Assembly (NCBI RefSeq): GCF_038069945.1
Contig: NZ_JBBPEV010000001.1
Span: 186,001 to 250,000 of the forward strand
Direction of reading: 5' to 3'
Origin: Aquabacterium sp. A3
GTDB lineage: Bacteria > Pseudomonadota > Gammaproteobacteria > Burkholderiales > Burkholderiaceae_C
Length of the DNA stretch: 64,000 bases
The notes under the pieces were generated by a model. That model made no database searches. It worked only from the letters and a program-made list of their open reading frames with translations, and was not told the DNA's origin. Position 1 is the first letter of the stretch, and each line of letters opens with the position of its first letter. Shown here piece by piece: positions 30,516-41,236 of this stretch. The position numbers were made by a program, and so were the translations under genes.

Positions 30516-31459
30516 GCACGCAAGAACTCGCTGACCACGTTGAGTTGATCGCTGGACACCAGGGTGGGGGCATGGCCCACCCCCTCGAACTGCACCAAGC
30601 GGGCGCGGGGGCCACGTTCGGTCATCATTCGCGCCGTGTCTTCGTCCAGCAAATCAGAGTCTTTGCCGCGAAGCAGCAAGACGTCGCACGTCAGGGCGTC
30701 ATAAACCTGCCAGAGCATGGCTTCACCGCTGGCTGCACTTTCCGCACTCATGGTTTTGAAAGGCTCGGCGATGGCCGGGTCGTAGTGCAACACCAGCCCC
30801 TCCCCATCGGGCGCCGCACGCAGCAACGGACGGGACAAGGCCATCCAGACCTCGTCCGTGTGGGGGCCAAACCCAGGCGAGATGCTGCGCAGGTACGCTG
30901 CTGCCTCTTGTTCATCCTTGAAACGCATGGGCTGCCCAAGGTAATCGCCGATGCGCACCAGGGCCTCATGACGCAGGCGCGGGCCGACGTCATTGAGCAC
31001 AAACCGGCGCAAACGAGCCCCGGAGACTTCAGCCGGCAGGCTGGAAAAGCCCAAGCCGATGAGCCCCCCCATGGAGGTACCGACCCAATCGATCGACAAG
31101 GGCTCGGTGGCGCCTCGGGCGGCACGAAGGTGCTGCATCAAGGTGACCATGTCGCTGACGTAAGAGAAAATCTGATAGTTCTGGGGATTGGCCAGCCAGT
31201 CCGACTCGCCACGCCCTGCCACATCGGGGCAGACCACGTGGTAATGAGGCGACATCATCCGTGCCAGCGCATCGAAGTCACGCCCCTGTCGGCTCAGACC
31301 ATGCACGCAGATCAGCACGCGTGGGTCGGATTCGTCGCCCCACGACCAATACGCCATCCGGTGCGTCTGGTCGTTGGACTTCGAAGCGCCAGGGCATTCG
31401 ACGTGGCGAAGTTGAGGCTGAGCGGCGGGTTCGTGGTTGAAGGTCATGGCCTGATTCAT
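30512..31459 (-). CDS. Alpha/beta hydrolase
   Basis: A 315-residue alpha/beta-fold hydrolase. The oxyanion segment is ICVHGLSRQGRDFD, and the nucleophile elbow VGTSMGGLIG holds the catalytic Ser in GxSxG. Asp is likely in RGKDSDLL and His in GVGHAPTL near the end. The substrate is unknown; intracellular 3-hydroxybutyrate-oligomer hydrolases and other esterases look alike, and the neighbouring 3-hydroxybutyrate dehydrogenase makes that attractive but unproven. I chose the ATG at 31459; 31447 is also possible. It is divergent from bdhA and overlaps relA by 4 bases. Confidence 0.85.
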   Translation of the reverse strand: MNQAMTFNHEPAAQPQLRHVECPGASKSNDQTHRMAYWSWGDESDPRVLICVHGLSRQGRDFDALARMMSPHYHVVCPDVAGRGESDWLANPQNYQIFSYVSDMVTLMQHLRAARGATEPLSIDWVGTSMGGLIGLGFSSLPAEVSGARLRRFVLNDVGPRLRHEALVRIGDYLGQPMRFKDEQEAAAYLRSISPGFGPHTDEVWMALSRPLLRAAPDGEGLVLHYDPAIAEPFKTMSAESAASGEAMLWQVYDALTCDVLLLRGKDSDLLDEDTARMMTERGPRARLVQFEGVGHAPTLVSSDQLNVVSEFLRA

Positions 31460-31523
31460 GCAATGGACTGTGGATAATGAATGCAACCGAATTGTCTTGT
31501 GTAACGCGAACTGGAGGCCCTGG

Positions 31524-32306
31524 ATGTTGAAAGGAAAAACCGCACTCGTCACCGGATCCACCAGCGGCATCGGGCTGGGCATTGCCCAACGGCTGGCCGC
31601 GCAGGGCGCTGACGTCATTCTGAACGGATTCGGCGATGCCGAGGCGCCCAAGGCCTCCGTGGTCGAGGCCGGTCGCGCCCATGGGGTTCGCGTCGGCTTT
31701 CACGGAGCCGACATGAGCCAGCCTTCGGCCATCGAAGACCTGTTTGCTTATGCACAGCAGGCGTTTGGGGGCGTGGACATTTTGGTCAACAACGCCGGGA
31801 TTCAGTTTGTGGCGCCGGTGGAAGAGTTTCCTGTCGAAAAATGGGATGCCGTGCTGGCCATCAATCTGAGCTCGGCGTTCCACACCACGCGACTGGCACT
31901 GCCCGGCATGCGCGCCCGCAACTGGGGGCGAATCATCAACCTGGCGTCCGCTCACGGGCTGGTGGCCTCGGCCGGCAAGTCAGCCTATGTGGCGGCCAAA
32001 CATGGCCTGGTTGGCCTGACCAAGGCCGTGGCGCTGGAGACCGCCACCACGGGCGTCACGGTCAATGCCATCTGCCCGGGCTGGGTGCTCACGCCACTGG
32101 TCCAAAAGCAGATTGAGGCCCGAGCAGACAAAGAAGGCATCACGGTCGATGACGCCCAAAAAGGACTGCTGGGTGAAAAGCAACCGTCGCTGCAGTTCGT
32201 GACGCCAGAGCAACTGGGCGATCTGGCCGTGTTCATGTGCTCGCCTGCCGCGGACAACGTGCGTGGCGTGGCCTGGAACGTGGACGGCGGCTGGCTGGCC
32301 CAATGA
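31524..32306 (+). CDS. bdhA: 3-hydroxybutyrate dehydrogenase
   Basis: A short-chain dehydrogenase of 260 residues that interconverts 3-hydroxybutyrate and acetoacetate, the last step of PHB breakdown. The NAD site is TGSTSGIGLGIA, and NNAGIQF follows. The catalytic Ser-Tyr-Lys are in SAHGLVASAGKSAYVAAKHG. The segments ICPGWVLTPLVQKQIEARA and LLGEKQPSLQFVTPEQLG are typical of HbdH. The ATG at 31524 has GGAGG 7-11 bases upstream. Its stop overlaps the mnmC start. Confidence 0.92.
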   Translation: MLKGKTALVTGSTSGIGLGIAQRLAAQGADVILNGFGDAEAPKASVVEAGRAHGVRVGFHGADMSQPSAIEDLFAYAQQAFGGVDILVNNAGIQFVAPVEEFPVEKWDAVLAINLSSAFHTTRLALPGMRARNWGRIINLASAHGLVASAGKSAYVAAKHGLVGLTKAVALETATTGVTVNAICPGWVLTPLVQKQIEARADKEGITVDDAQKGLLGEKQPSLQFVTPEQLGDLAVFMCSPAADNVRGVAWNVDGGWLAQ

Positions 32307-34372
32307 GCAACGCCCTGGTGCCTGCGACCCTGGGCGAGAGCCCGACGGGCCAGGCGCCTGGGGTGCCGTACTCTGCACGGTACGACGACATTTACCATCC
32401 GGTGGCCGGTGCCTGGGCACAGGCGCAGCATGTGTTCATGGAGGGCAACGGCCTGCCACAGCGCTGGCAAGGTCGCGACCGGTTCGTCATCTTCGAGACC
32501 GGTTTTGGTCTGGGCAACAACTTCCTGGCCACATGGTCTGCCTGGCTGGACGATCCAGAGCGCTGCGATCACCTCATTTTCATCTCTGTCGAAAAACACC
32601 CGCTGACCCGCGACGACCTGTCCAGGGTTCATCACATCGACGCTGTCGACGCCGACAGCGAGCGCCGACGCCAGCTCGGTGCTCAGCTTGCCGCCGCTTG
32701 GCCGACGTTGACCCCAGGCTGGCATTCTTTGCGTTTCGATGCGCCCGAGGGCCAATCCGTCAGCCTGATGTTGGGACTGGGCGACGTGGCCACGCTGCTG
32801 CCAGAGCTGATGGCGTCGGTCGATGCGTTTTATCTGGATGGCTTTGCACCGGCGAAGAACCCTGACATGTGGGAGCCTCAGCGATTGGCGCGACTGCAGC
32901 GGCTGGCCGCACCCTCCTCTACCGCCGCCACGTGGTCGTGCGCGCGAGTGGTCAGAGACGGGCTGGCGCAAGCAGGGTTTGAGGTGTCAAGGGCCCCCGT
33001 GGTCACAGGCAAACGCGAGATGATTCGGGCCCACCATGCCCCTCGGTATGTGCCGCCACCGCCTCCGGGCGGCTTGGGTCCGCCACCCACGCCGACGCAC
33101 CGACGTGCCTTGGTGATAGGTGCGGGCCTGGCAGGCTGCTCTGCGGCCTGGGCCTTGTGCCGCGAAGGCTGGACGGTGCATGTGCTGGACCGCCAGCCTG
33201 CCCCTGGCAGCGAGACATCGGGCAACCCAGGCGGCCTGTTTCACAGCGTGCTGCATGCCGATGACGGCATCCACGCCCGAGCCCATCGCGCCGCTGCGCT
33301 GTCGGCATGGCGTGTGATCCGACAGGCGGTGAACGCTGGTGTGCGTGGATCGGTGGACGGCCTGGTGAGGCTGGACGCCAAGACCAACGTCGAAGAGGCG
33401 CAGGCCTTGCTGCAGCGAGTTGGCATGCCGCAAGACCACGTTCAATGGCTGACGCAAGATGAGGTCGCGGCCGTCCTGAACGTGCCCGTGCCCAGCGGTG
33501 GCTGGTTGTTCCATCAGGCCGGATGGGTGCACCCTGCCGGCCTATGTGACTGGCTGCTGAACCAGGCCCGTCAAACGGCCCTGCGAGGTGGGGGTCTTGC
33601 TTTTTCTGGCGGGCAGGTGGTGGCCAGCCTCCGTCGGTCGGCGGCCGGTCTTTGGCAGGCTTTGGGCCCACAAGGTGAGCTCATCCATGAGGCACCCCAT
33701 GTGGTGTTGGCCTGTGCCCATGGCGTGTCGGCCCTGCTGCAAGGGCTGCCTGAGGAGCTGGCATGCGCGCCGTTGCCGATGTCCAGGGTTCGCGGCCAAG
33801 TGAGCTGGGTGGCCAAGGTGCCCGGCGCCCGCCTTCCCAGGCTGCCGGTGGCGGGCGGCGGCTACGCGCTGTCGCTGGACGAGGAGAGCTTGCTGTTTGG
33901 CGCCACCACACAGCACCATGACGACGACCCGAATGCCAGGGCGCAAGACCACGACCACAACGTTCGAGTCGCGCAGCAACTGGGTGTGTTACCTGCAGAT
34001 GTGCCGCCATTGACCGGCCGCGTGGGCTGGCGCGCCACCACCCCGGACCGGCTGCCGATCGTGGGCGCCTTGCCCTGGTCTGTAGAGCGTCTGCACCGCG
34101 CGGGCCAGCGGCTCAGGCTGGATCAACCCAGGCTCATTCCCCGACAACGCGACGCCGCCGGGGGCCTTTACGCGCTGTCTGGCCTGGGCTCGCGTGGTAT
34201 CACGTGGTCTGTGATGGCGGCGGAGTTGCTGGTCCACTGGATGAGCGCAACGCCTTGCCCTGTCGAGGTGTCGTTGCGGGATGCACTCGACCCCGCGCGC
34301 TTTGTGGCCCGACAATTCAGGTTGCACGCATCGCCTGCCAGCCACCTCCCTTCTGACGCTTCCACTGCGTGA
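32303..34372 (+). CDS. mnmC: Bifunctional tRNA wobble-uridine modification enzyme MnmC
   Basis: MnmC completes mnm5(s2)U at position 34 of several tRNAs. The N-terminal half is the methyltransferase (FETGFGLGNNFLATW SAM loop, FYLDGFAPAKNPDMW). The C-terminal half is the FAD-dependent oxidase that removes the carboxymethyl group (VIGAGLAGCSAAWALCREG dinucleotide motif, LSGLGSRGITWSVMAAE near the end). The protein has 689 residues. The ATG overlaps the bdhA stop in ATGA, implying coupling to a metabolically unrelated gene. The fusion of both domains is normal for proteobacteria. Confidence 0.93.
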   Translation: MSNALVPATLGESPTGQAPGVPYSARYDDIYHPVAGAWAQAQHVFMEGNGLPQRWQGRDRFVIFETGFGLGNNFLATWSAWLDDPERCDHLIFISVEKHPLTRDDLSRVHHIDAVDADSERRRQLGAQLAAAWPTLTPGWHSLRFDAPEGQSVSLMLGLGDVATLLPELMASVDAFYLDGFAPAKNPDMWEPQRLARLQRLAAPSSTAATWSCARVVRDGLAQAGFEVSRAPVVTGKREMIRAHHAPRYVPPPPPGGLGPPPTPTHRRALVIGAGLAGCSAAWALCREGWTVHVLDRQPAPGSETSGNPGGLFHSVLHADDGIHARAHRAAALSAWRVIRQAVNAGVRGSVDGLVRLDAKTNVEEAQALLQRVGMPQDHVQWLTQDEVAAVLNVPVPSGGWLFHQAGWVHPAGLCDWLLNQARQTALRGGGLAFSGGQVVASLRRSAAGLWQALGPQGELIHEAPHVVLACAHGVSALLQGLPEELACAPLPMSRVRGQVSWVAKVPGARLPRLPVAGGGYALSLDEESLLFGATTQHHDDDPNARAQDHDHNVRVAQQLGVLPADVPPLTGRVGWRATTPDRLPIVGALPWSVERLHRAGQRLRLDQPRLIPRQRDAAGGLYALSGLGSRGITWSVMAAELLVHWMSATPCPVEVSLRDALDPARFVARQFRLHASPASHLPSDASTA

Positions 34373-34384
34373 CCCCGCTTGACC

Positions 34385-34831
34385 ATGGCCAGACCCCAAC
34401 CGCCTCACGACACCGAAGCCACCTTGCCTGGGCTGACCGATCGTTTGCGCCTGGACAAATGGCTGTGGGCAGCCAGGTTCTACAAAACCAGAAGCCTGGC
34501 GGCCGACGAGGCGGACAAGGGCCGCATCCAGGTCAATGGCCAAACCGCCAAACCTTCGCGAGAACTGCGCTGCGGCGACAAGGTCGCACTCAAGCAAGGC
34601 CCCATCACGCGGGTGGTGGTGGTAGAGGCCTTGAGCACCGTCCGAGGTCCTGCAGCCCAGGCGCAAAGGCTGTACAGCGAAACGGCGGACAGCGTCGCCC
34701 AACGCCTGGCACAACAGGAAGCCAGGCGCCTGGGCGCCGAACCAGCGCAAGCCATCACCCAGGGGCGCCCCACCAAAAGGGACAGGCGCTCACTCACTGA
34801 ATGGCAACGGTGGTCGGCCAGCCTGGATTGA
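34385..34831 (+). CDS. hslR: Heat shock protein 15 (S4-domain RNA-binding protein HslR)
   Basis: Hsp15 rescues stalled 50S subunits carrying peptidyl-tRNA. The 148-residue protein has the S4 domain [46 protein letters not shown], with a basic C-terminal helix ([16 protein letters not shown]). I used the ATG at 34385; a TTG six bases earlier is less likely. It sits right before grpE-dnaK-dnaJ, a setting that fits a heat-shock role. Confidence 0.9.
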   Translation: MARPQPPHDTEATLPGLTDRLRLDKWLWAARFYKTRSLAADEADKGRIQVNGQTAKPSRELRCGDKVALKQGPITRVVVVEALSTVRGPAAQAQRLYSETADSVAQRLAQQEARRLGAEPAQAITQGRPTKRDRRSLTEWQRWSASLD

Positions 34832-34860
34832 TTTTGTTACAAATTAACGCGCGACCACCC

Positions 34861-34888
34861 CTTGAATTGAACCAGAGCGCCCTGACAT
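34861..34888 (+). promoter_or_regulatory. Candidate sigma-32 promoter upstream of grpE
   Basis: CTTGAAT (34861-34867) is close to the heat-shock -35 CTTGAAA. After 12 bases comes CCCTGACAT (34880-34888), which partly fits the -10 CCCCATnT. The grpE ATG is 36 bases downstream. Found by eye, so moderate confidence. Confidence 0.5.
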
Positions 34889-34923
34889 CAGCAGGGTTTT
34901 CAAAAATTCACAAACCACACACG

Positions 34924-35469
34924 ATGAGCGACACCTCCCCTGCCCTTGAACCCCAGGGTGCCGGCACGCCCGAGGCCCCTGAGTCCGCGAACGCCGATCT
35001 GACCGTCGAGCAACAGTTGGCTGAACTGCAAGCCAAGCATGCAGACGTGTCAGATGCCTACCTGCGCGCCAAGGCCGAGGCTGAAAACATCCGTCGCCGC
35101 GCAGAAGAAGAAGTCAGCAAGGCCCGCAAGTTCGCTGTGGAGTCGTTTGCAGAGAGCCTGCTTCCCGTGCGAGACAGCCTGGAAGCCGCCATTTCGTCAC
35201 ACGCTGCCAAGCCCGACACCCCGGTCGAAACCGTGCTGGAGGGCGTGCACGCCACCTTGCGTCAACTGGCCGCTGCGCTCGAGCGCAACAAGGTGCTGGA
35301 GGTCAATCCCGCCGCGGGTGACAAGTTCGATCCGAACCTGCATCAGGCCATCAGCATGGTGCCCGCCGAACAGGAAGCCAACACCGTGGTGGGCGTGCTG
35401 CAAAAGGGCTACACCATCGCCGAGCGCGTGTTGCGCCCTGCCCTGGTCACCGTTGCAGCGCCCAAATGA
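34924..35469 (+). CDS. grpE: Nucleotide exchange factor GrpE
   Basis: GrpE releases ADP from DnaK in the chaperone cycle. The 181-residue protein has an acidic disordered N-terminus, a long coiled-coil helix ([38 protein letters not shown], residues 40-77) and the C-terminal beta-wing with the family pattern [50 protein letters not shown]. No strong Shine-Dalgarno sequence precedes the ATG. It lies directly before dnaK, as usual. Confidence 0.95.
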   Translation: MSDTSPALEPQGAGTPEAPESANADLTVEQQLAELQAKHADVSDAYLRAKAEAENIRRRAEEEVSKARKFAVESFAESLLPVRDSLEAAISSHAAKPDTPVETVLEGVHATLRQLAAALERNKVLEVNPAAGDKFDPNLHQAISMVPAEQEANTVVGVLQKGYTIAERVLRPALVTVAAPK

Positions 35470-35489
35470 ACAAATCGCGCCAGCCGAGT

Positions 35490-35517
35490 CTTGAAATCCT
35501 CGCCGCTGGCCAGATAT
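35490..35517 (+). promoter_or_regulatory. Candidate sigma-32 promoter upstream of dnaK
   Basis: CTTGAAA (35490-35496) is an exact heat-shock -35. After a 13-base spacer comes CCAGATAT (35510-35517), close to the -10 CCCCATnT. It lies in the 110-base gap between grpE and dnaK, 62 bases before the dnaK ATG. This would give dnaK its own heat-inducible start in addition to readthrough from grpE. Confidence 0.72.
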
Positions 35518-35579
35518 CGAACAACAAGCATTCAGCGCAGGCCTGACCTGCACCACCAATTCCCTAGGAGCACATCAAC

Positions 35580-37526
<1,947 letters not shown>

Positions 37527-37565
37527 TCGGGAACTGTTCGGGGCTTTGCGCCCCTTCGCCGACCG

Positions 37566-37604
37566 GGCACAGGCCGTGTGAGCACCACGCTCATGCCCTG
37601 TGCC
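37566..37604 (+). repeat. Stem-loop in the dnaK-dnaJ spacer
   Basis: GGCACAGG (37566-37573) pairs perfectly with CCTGTGCC (37597-37604), and an inner stem TGAGC/GCTCA (37579-37583 with 37589-37593) sits inside it. TTTG follows, which is too short for a strong terminator. It ends 22 bases before the dnaJ ATG. It could lower readthrough or stabilise the upstream message, so that more DnaK than DnaJ is made. Confidence 0.6.
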
Positions 37605-37626
37605 TTTGTCGGATCTGGACACCATC

Positions 37627-38769
37627 ATGGCAAAACGAGATTTCTACGACGTGCTCGGGGTCGCCAAAGGCGCCTCGGACGACGACATCAAAAAGGCCTA
37701 CCGCAAGCTGGCCATGAAGTACCACCCGGACCGCAACCAGGGTGACAAGGCCAAGGAGGCCGAAGAGAAATTCAAAGAGGTCAAAGAGGCCTACGAGATG
37801 CTCTCTGACCCCAAGAAACGCCAGGCCTACGATCAGTTCGGGCACGCGGGCGTGGACCCGAACATGGGTGGCCGAGGCGCCGGGCCTGAAGGCTTTGGCG
37901 GCTTCGCTGACGCTTTTGGCGACATCTTTGGCGACCTGTTTGGCCAGGGCGGTGGGCCCCGCCGCGGTGGCGGCGGCCCGCAGGTCTACCGTGGCAGCGA
38001 CCTGTCTTACGCCATGGAGATCAGCCTGGAAGAGGCGGCTGCGGGCAAGGACACACAAATCCGCATCCCCTCGTGGGAAGAATGCGGCGCCTGCCACGGC
38101 TCTGGCGCCAAGCCGGGCACCCAGCCCAAGACCTGCCCCACCTGCAACGGCTCGGGCACGGTGCACATGCGCCAGGGCTTCTTCAGCGTGCAGCAAAGCT
38201 GTCCGCATTGCCACGGCACGGGCAAGATCATCCCCGAGCCCTGCACCACCTGCCATGGCCAGGGCCGCGTCAAGAAAACCAAAACCCTGGAAGTCAAGAT
38301 CCCGGCGGGCATCAACGAAGGCATGCGCATCCGCTCGGCCGGCAACGGCGAGCCGGGCACCAATGGCGGCCCCCCTGGCGACCTCTACATCGAGATTCGC
38401 ATCAAGCCGCACGACATCTTCGAGCGTGATGGCGACGACCTGCACTGCCAGGTGCCCGTGCCCTTGACCACCGCGGCCCTGGGCGGCAGCATCGAGGTGC
38501 CCACCCTGGGCGGCAAGGCCGAGATCGACATCCCCGAAGGCACGCAACACGGCAAGACCTTCCGTCTGCGCGGCAAAGGCATCAAGGGCCTGCGCTCCAG
38601 CTACCCGGGTGATCTGTACTGCCACATCGTGGTCGAGACGCCCGTCAAGCTCACCGAGCACCAGCGCAAGCTGCTCAAGGAGCTGGACGAATCCTTCCGC
38701 AAAGGGGGGGAAAAGCATTCGCCCAACACCAAGAGCTGGACAGATCGCGTCAAGAACATCTTCAAATGA
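37627..38769 (+). CDS. dnaJ: Co-chaperone DnaJ (Hsp40)
   Basis: DnaJ delivers substrates to DnaK and triggers ATP hydrolysis. The J domain has the HPD motif in [12 protein letters not shown] Gly/Phe-rich linker follows (residues 75-125). Four zinc-binding CxxCxGxG-type repeats are present: [24 protein letters not shown] and CTTCHGQG. The C-terminal substrate domains end with DRVKNIFK. The protein has 380 residues, a type I DnaJ. It is followed by a strong terminator. Confidence 0.97.
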   Translation: MAKRDFYDVLGVAKGASDDDIKKAYRKLAMKYHPDRNQGDKAKEAEEKFKEVKEAYEMLSDPKKRQAYDQFGHAGVDPNMGGRGAGPEGFGGFADAFGDIFGDLFGQGGGPRRGGGGPQVYRGSDLSYAMEISLEEAAAGKDTQIRIPSWEECGACHGSGAKPGTQPKTCPTCNGSGTVHMRQGFFSVQQSCPHCHGTGKIIPEPCTTCHGQGRVKKTKTLEVKIPAGINEGMRIRSAGNGEPGTNGGPPGDLYIEIRIKPHDIFERDGDDLHCQVPVPLTTAALGGSIEVPTLGGKAEIDIPEGTQHGKTFRLRGKGIKGLRSSYPGDLYCHIVVETPVKLTEHQRKLLKELDESFRKGGEKHSPNTKSWTDRVKNIFK

Positions 38770-38804
38770 CGCTGAACGGCGCCCGATCAGGGCGTTGCAA
38801 CATG

Positions 38805-38832
38805 AAAAGGCGCTTTCGAGCGCCTTTTTCTT
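38805..38832 (+). terminator. Intrinsic terminator downstream of dnaJ
   Basis: GGCGCT (38809-38814) and AGCGCC (38819-38824) form a stem with a TTCG loop. It is preceded by AAAA and followed by TTTTTCTTT. It starts about 35 bases after the dnaJ stop and should end the chaperone operon. Confidence 0.9.
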
Positions 38833-38970
38833 TGCATGAAATCTGAAAAGGCTGACGCATCATCGGTACGGCCCAGGTTCAAGTCGTGGGCACGCACAAC
38901 CGATAAGGCTGATGACACGCAGTACGACCGGATGTACACCTCACTTCTCTGACCACGCCTGAGAGACGCC

Positions 38971-40611
38971 ATGGCCACCGTGACCCCGTATTCCAACCTC
39001 AGCGCATTGATCATCGATGACATGGCCACGCAGCAAAGCACGCTGCGCGGTCACCTGAACCTGCTGGGCATCTCCAAGGTGGAGATGGTGAGCACACCGG
39101 AGGATGCCCTGCGCAACTTGCGCGGCAAAAAATACAACCTCGTGCTGTGCGACTACAACCTGAATGCCAAGACCGACGGGCAGCAGTTGTTCGAATACGC
39201 CCGGGACAATCAGCTGCTGCCACCGGACACGCTGTTCTTCATGATCACCGCAGAGAGCACCTACGCCTCGGTGGCGGCGGCCACCGAGCAGCATCCCGAC
39301 GCCTACCTGCTCAAACCCATCACGGCCACCGACATCGAAGAGCGTCTGAAAGTGATGCTGGACAAGCGGGATGCCTTGCTGGCCATCCACACCAAGCTGA
39401 GCAAAGACGACCTGGTGGGCGCGCTCGCTGAATGTGATGCGGTGCTGGCCCAGAAGAACCGCTGGACCATGAGCGCCATGCAGACCAAAGGCAGTGTGTT
39501 GCTCAAACTGGGTCGACATGAAGAAGCCAAGGCCATCTACCGTGCCGCGCTGGACGTGCGCAGCGACCTGACCTGGGCGCGACTGGGCCTGGCGCGCGCG
39601 CACAAGGCTGCTGGGCAGTTCCAGGAAGCCCAGATGCTGGCGCGCGACATCATCGAATCTCGTGACGGCGACAAAAACGTGGCTGCCTACGATGTGATTG
39701 CCGAATCACTGGAGGCCCTGGGCGACCCCGAGGGCGCCATGTGGGTGTTACGGGATGCCGCACAGGTGGTCCCGTCCGCCCGGCGCCAGCGCTTGCTGGG
39801 CGAAAGCGCCTACCGCAACGGCGACCTGGACACCGCCAAGGATGCCCTGGGCAAGGCCACCAAATCCAGCAAGGGCTCTGTCATGGCGCAGCCCCAGGAC
39901 ACCCTGCTGCTGGCTCAAACCCTGGTGGACATGGGCACCCCGTCAGACGCCCTCAAGGTCTTGCAGGAAGGACAGACGGCCTTCCGCAGCAACCCTGGCT
40001 TTGACAACGTGGCCCTGGCCGTGCAAGCCCAGGCTGAAGTGGGCACCGGCGCCACAGAGCAAGCCCTGAAAACGGTGGCACGGGCGCGTGAAACCATGCG
40101 CAAAGGCAAGGCTGATTTCGCCACCGTGGCCCTGGCCAAGGCCGAAATCATGACCGGCAATGAAGATGCAGGATTCAAGTTGCTGGAAAGTGCCATCAGC
40201 GCCGACCATGAGAACCGGCGCATCAAGCAGATGATCAGCAAGGCACTGCGCGACACGGGCCATGAAGACAAGATCGAATCAGTGATCGAGTCTGCCGCCG
40301 CGGGCCTGCAAAGCAAGGTCAGCGACGCGCGCAAGCTCTTGCGCGACAGCAAGATCGACGATGCCGTGGCCATGATCGAGGCCGCCGTTCGCGAGTACCC
40401 AGAAAACACCGGGGTGCTGCTGCAGGCCGCCCAGATCAACTGCATGGCCTTGCGCCTGAAGAAGGATCTGGACGCCACGCGCATCGAGCGCATTCGCACC
40501 TACCTGACACGGCTGGAGAAGCTGCTGCCCGGACACGACCGGGTCAACACCATGCGCCGTTATTTCCGCGAGACCCTCGGCCTGCTGGAAGCCACCAGCC
40601 TTCAGGACTGA
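38971..40611 (+). CDS. Response regulator: CheY-like receiver fused to TPR repeats
   Basis: A 546-residue protein. Residues 10-130 form a receiver domain: acidic pair Asp16-Asp17, phosphoacceptor Asp61 in LVLCDYNLN, Thr93 and Lys115 in LLKPI. The remainder, from about residue 140, is helical TPR-like repeats (for example AMQTKGSVLLKLGRHEEAKAIYRAAL and AYDVIAESLEALGDPEGAMWVLRDAA). There is no DNA-binding or enzymatic output, so it probably acts by phosphorylation-controlled protein binding. The next gene, one base away, encodes a kinase-like protein that could phosphorylate it. What it controls cannot be read here. The dnaJ terminator separates it from the chaperones. Confidence 0.85.
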   Translation: MATVTPYSNLSALIIDDMATQQSTLRGHLNLLGISKVEMVSTPEDALRNLRGKKYNLVLCDYNLNAKTDGQQLFEYARDNQLLPPDTLFFMITAESTYASVAAATEQHPDAYLLKPITATDIEERLKVMLDKRDALLAIHTKLSKDDLVGALAECDAVLAQKNRWTMSAMQTKGSVLLKLGRHEEAKAIYRAALDVRSDLTWARLGLARAHKAAGQFQEAQMLARDIIESRDGDKNVAAYDVIAESLEALGDPEGAMWVLRDAAQVVPSARRQRLLGESAYRNGDLDTAKDALGKATKSSKGSVMAQPQDTLLLAQTLVDMGTPSDALKVLQEGQTAFRSNPGFDNVALAVQAQAEVGTGATEQALKTVARARETMRKGKADFATVALAKAEIMTGNEDAGFKLLESAISADHENRRIKQMISKALRDTGHEDKIESVIESAAAGLQSKVSDARKLLRDSKIDDAVAMIEAAVREYPENTGVLLQAAQINCMALRLKKDLDATRIERIRTYLTRLEKLLPGHDRVNTMRRYFRETLGLLEATSLQD

Positions 40612-40612
40612 C

Positions 40613-41236
40613 ATGAGCGACGCCCTGGCCCTGATTGCCCACGACCTGAAAAACGCCCTGGGCGGACTGGAGTCGGAGCTTGCTCACCTCATCGACGAAC
40701 CCAGCCCGGTGCTGGCCGAGCGCGCACACCTGCATTGCAGCGAGTTGCGCAGACAGTTCATCCAGTTCCTGACGCTCTACGGGGCGGAACATGGCGGGTT
40801 GAAAGCCCTGTGCGAAGACGAGTCACCGAAAGACTTTCTGCTGTCCATGGCCCGCACCTGGCAACTCAAGATGCAGGCCGATCACCACGCCGTGCGCGTC
40901 GAGATGGTCGACAGCGACGATGCCCCGGATTTCTGGTACTTCGATCGCCGACTGGTGCAACTGGCACTGGACGCCGCCATTCACAACGCCACGCGTTTTG
41001 CGCGCGGTCTGGTGCAAGTGCGCGTGATCGAACGCGACGGCTGGCTGGTGTGGACCATCAGCGACGATGGCGAGGGCCTGGGCGCTGCCGACCCCGGTCA
41101 CAGCCATGCCACCGGCCTGGGCACGGCCCTGGCCCAAGCGGTGGCCCAGGCTCACCGACTGGGCGATCGCGTCGGCCACACGGACCTGCAGTCTGGCCCC
41201 ACTCAGGGCGCCACGTTCACACTGAGCCTGCCGTGA
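40613..41236 (+). CDS. Minimal sensor-less histidine kinase
   Basis: A 207-residue soluble protein with only the kinase core. The N-terminus has an H-box-like segment, IAHDLKNALGGLESEL, with His10 as likely phosphoacceptor. The ATPase part shows an N box (LALDAAIHNATRFA), a G1 box (ISDDGEGLG) and a G2-like box (ATGLGTALAQAVAQAH). No sensor, membrane or HAMP segment exists, so its input must come from a partner. It follows the CheY-TPR gene by one base and most likely forms its cognate pair. The last 20 bases overlap the 3' end of the decarboxylase gene on the other strand. Confidence 0.8.
   Translation: MSDALALIAHDLKNALGGLESELAHLIDEPSPVLAERAHLHCSELRRQFIQFLTLYGAEHGGLKALCEDESPKDFLLSMARTWQLKMQADHHAVRVEMVDSDDAPDFWYFDRRLVQLALDAAIHNATRFARGLVQVRVIERDGWLVWTISDDGEGLGAADPGHSHATGLGTALAQAVAQAHRLGDRVGHTDLQSGPTQGATFTLSLP

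Noticed and set aside
31460..31523. GATAAT in the bdhA/hydrolase spacer as a shared divergent promoter.
   Set aside because: No matching -35 is visible at a proper distance. A promoter must be there, but I cannot place it.
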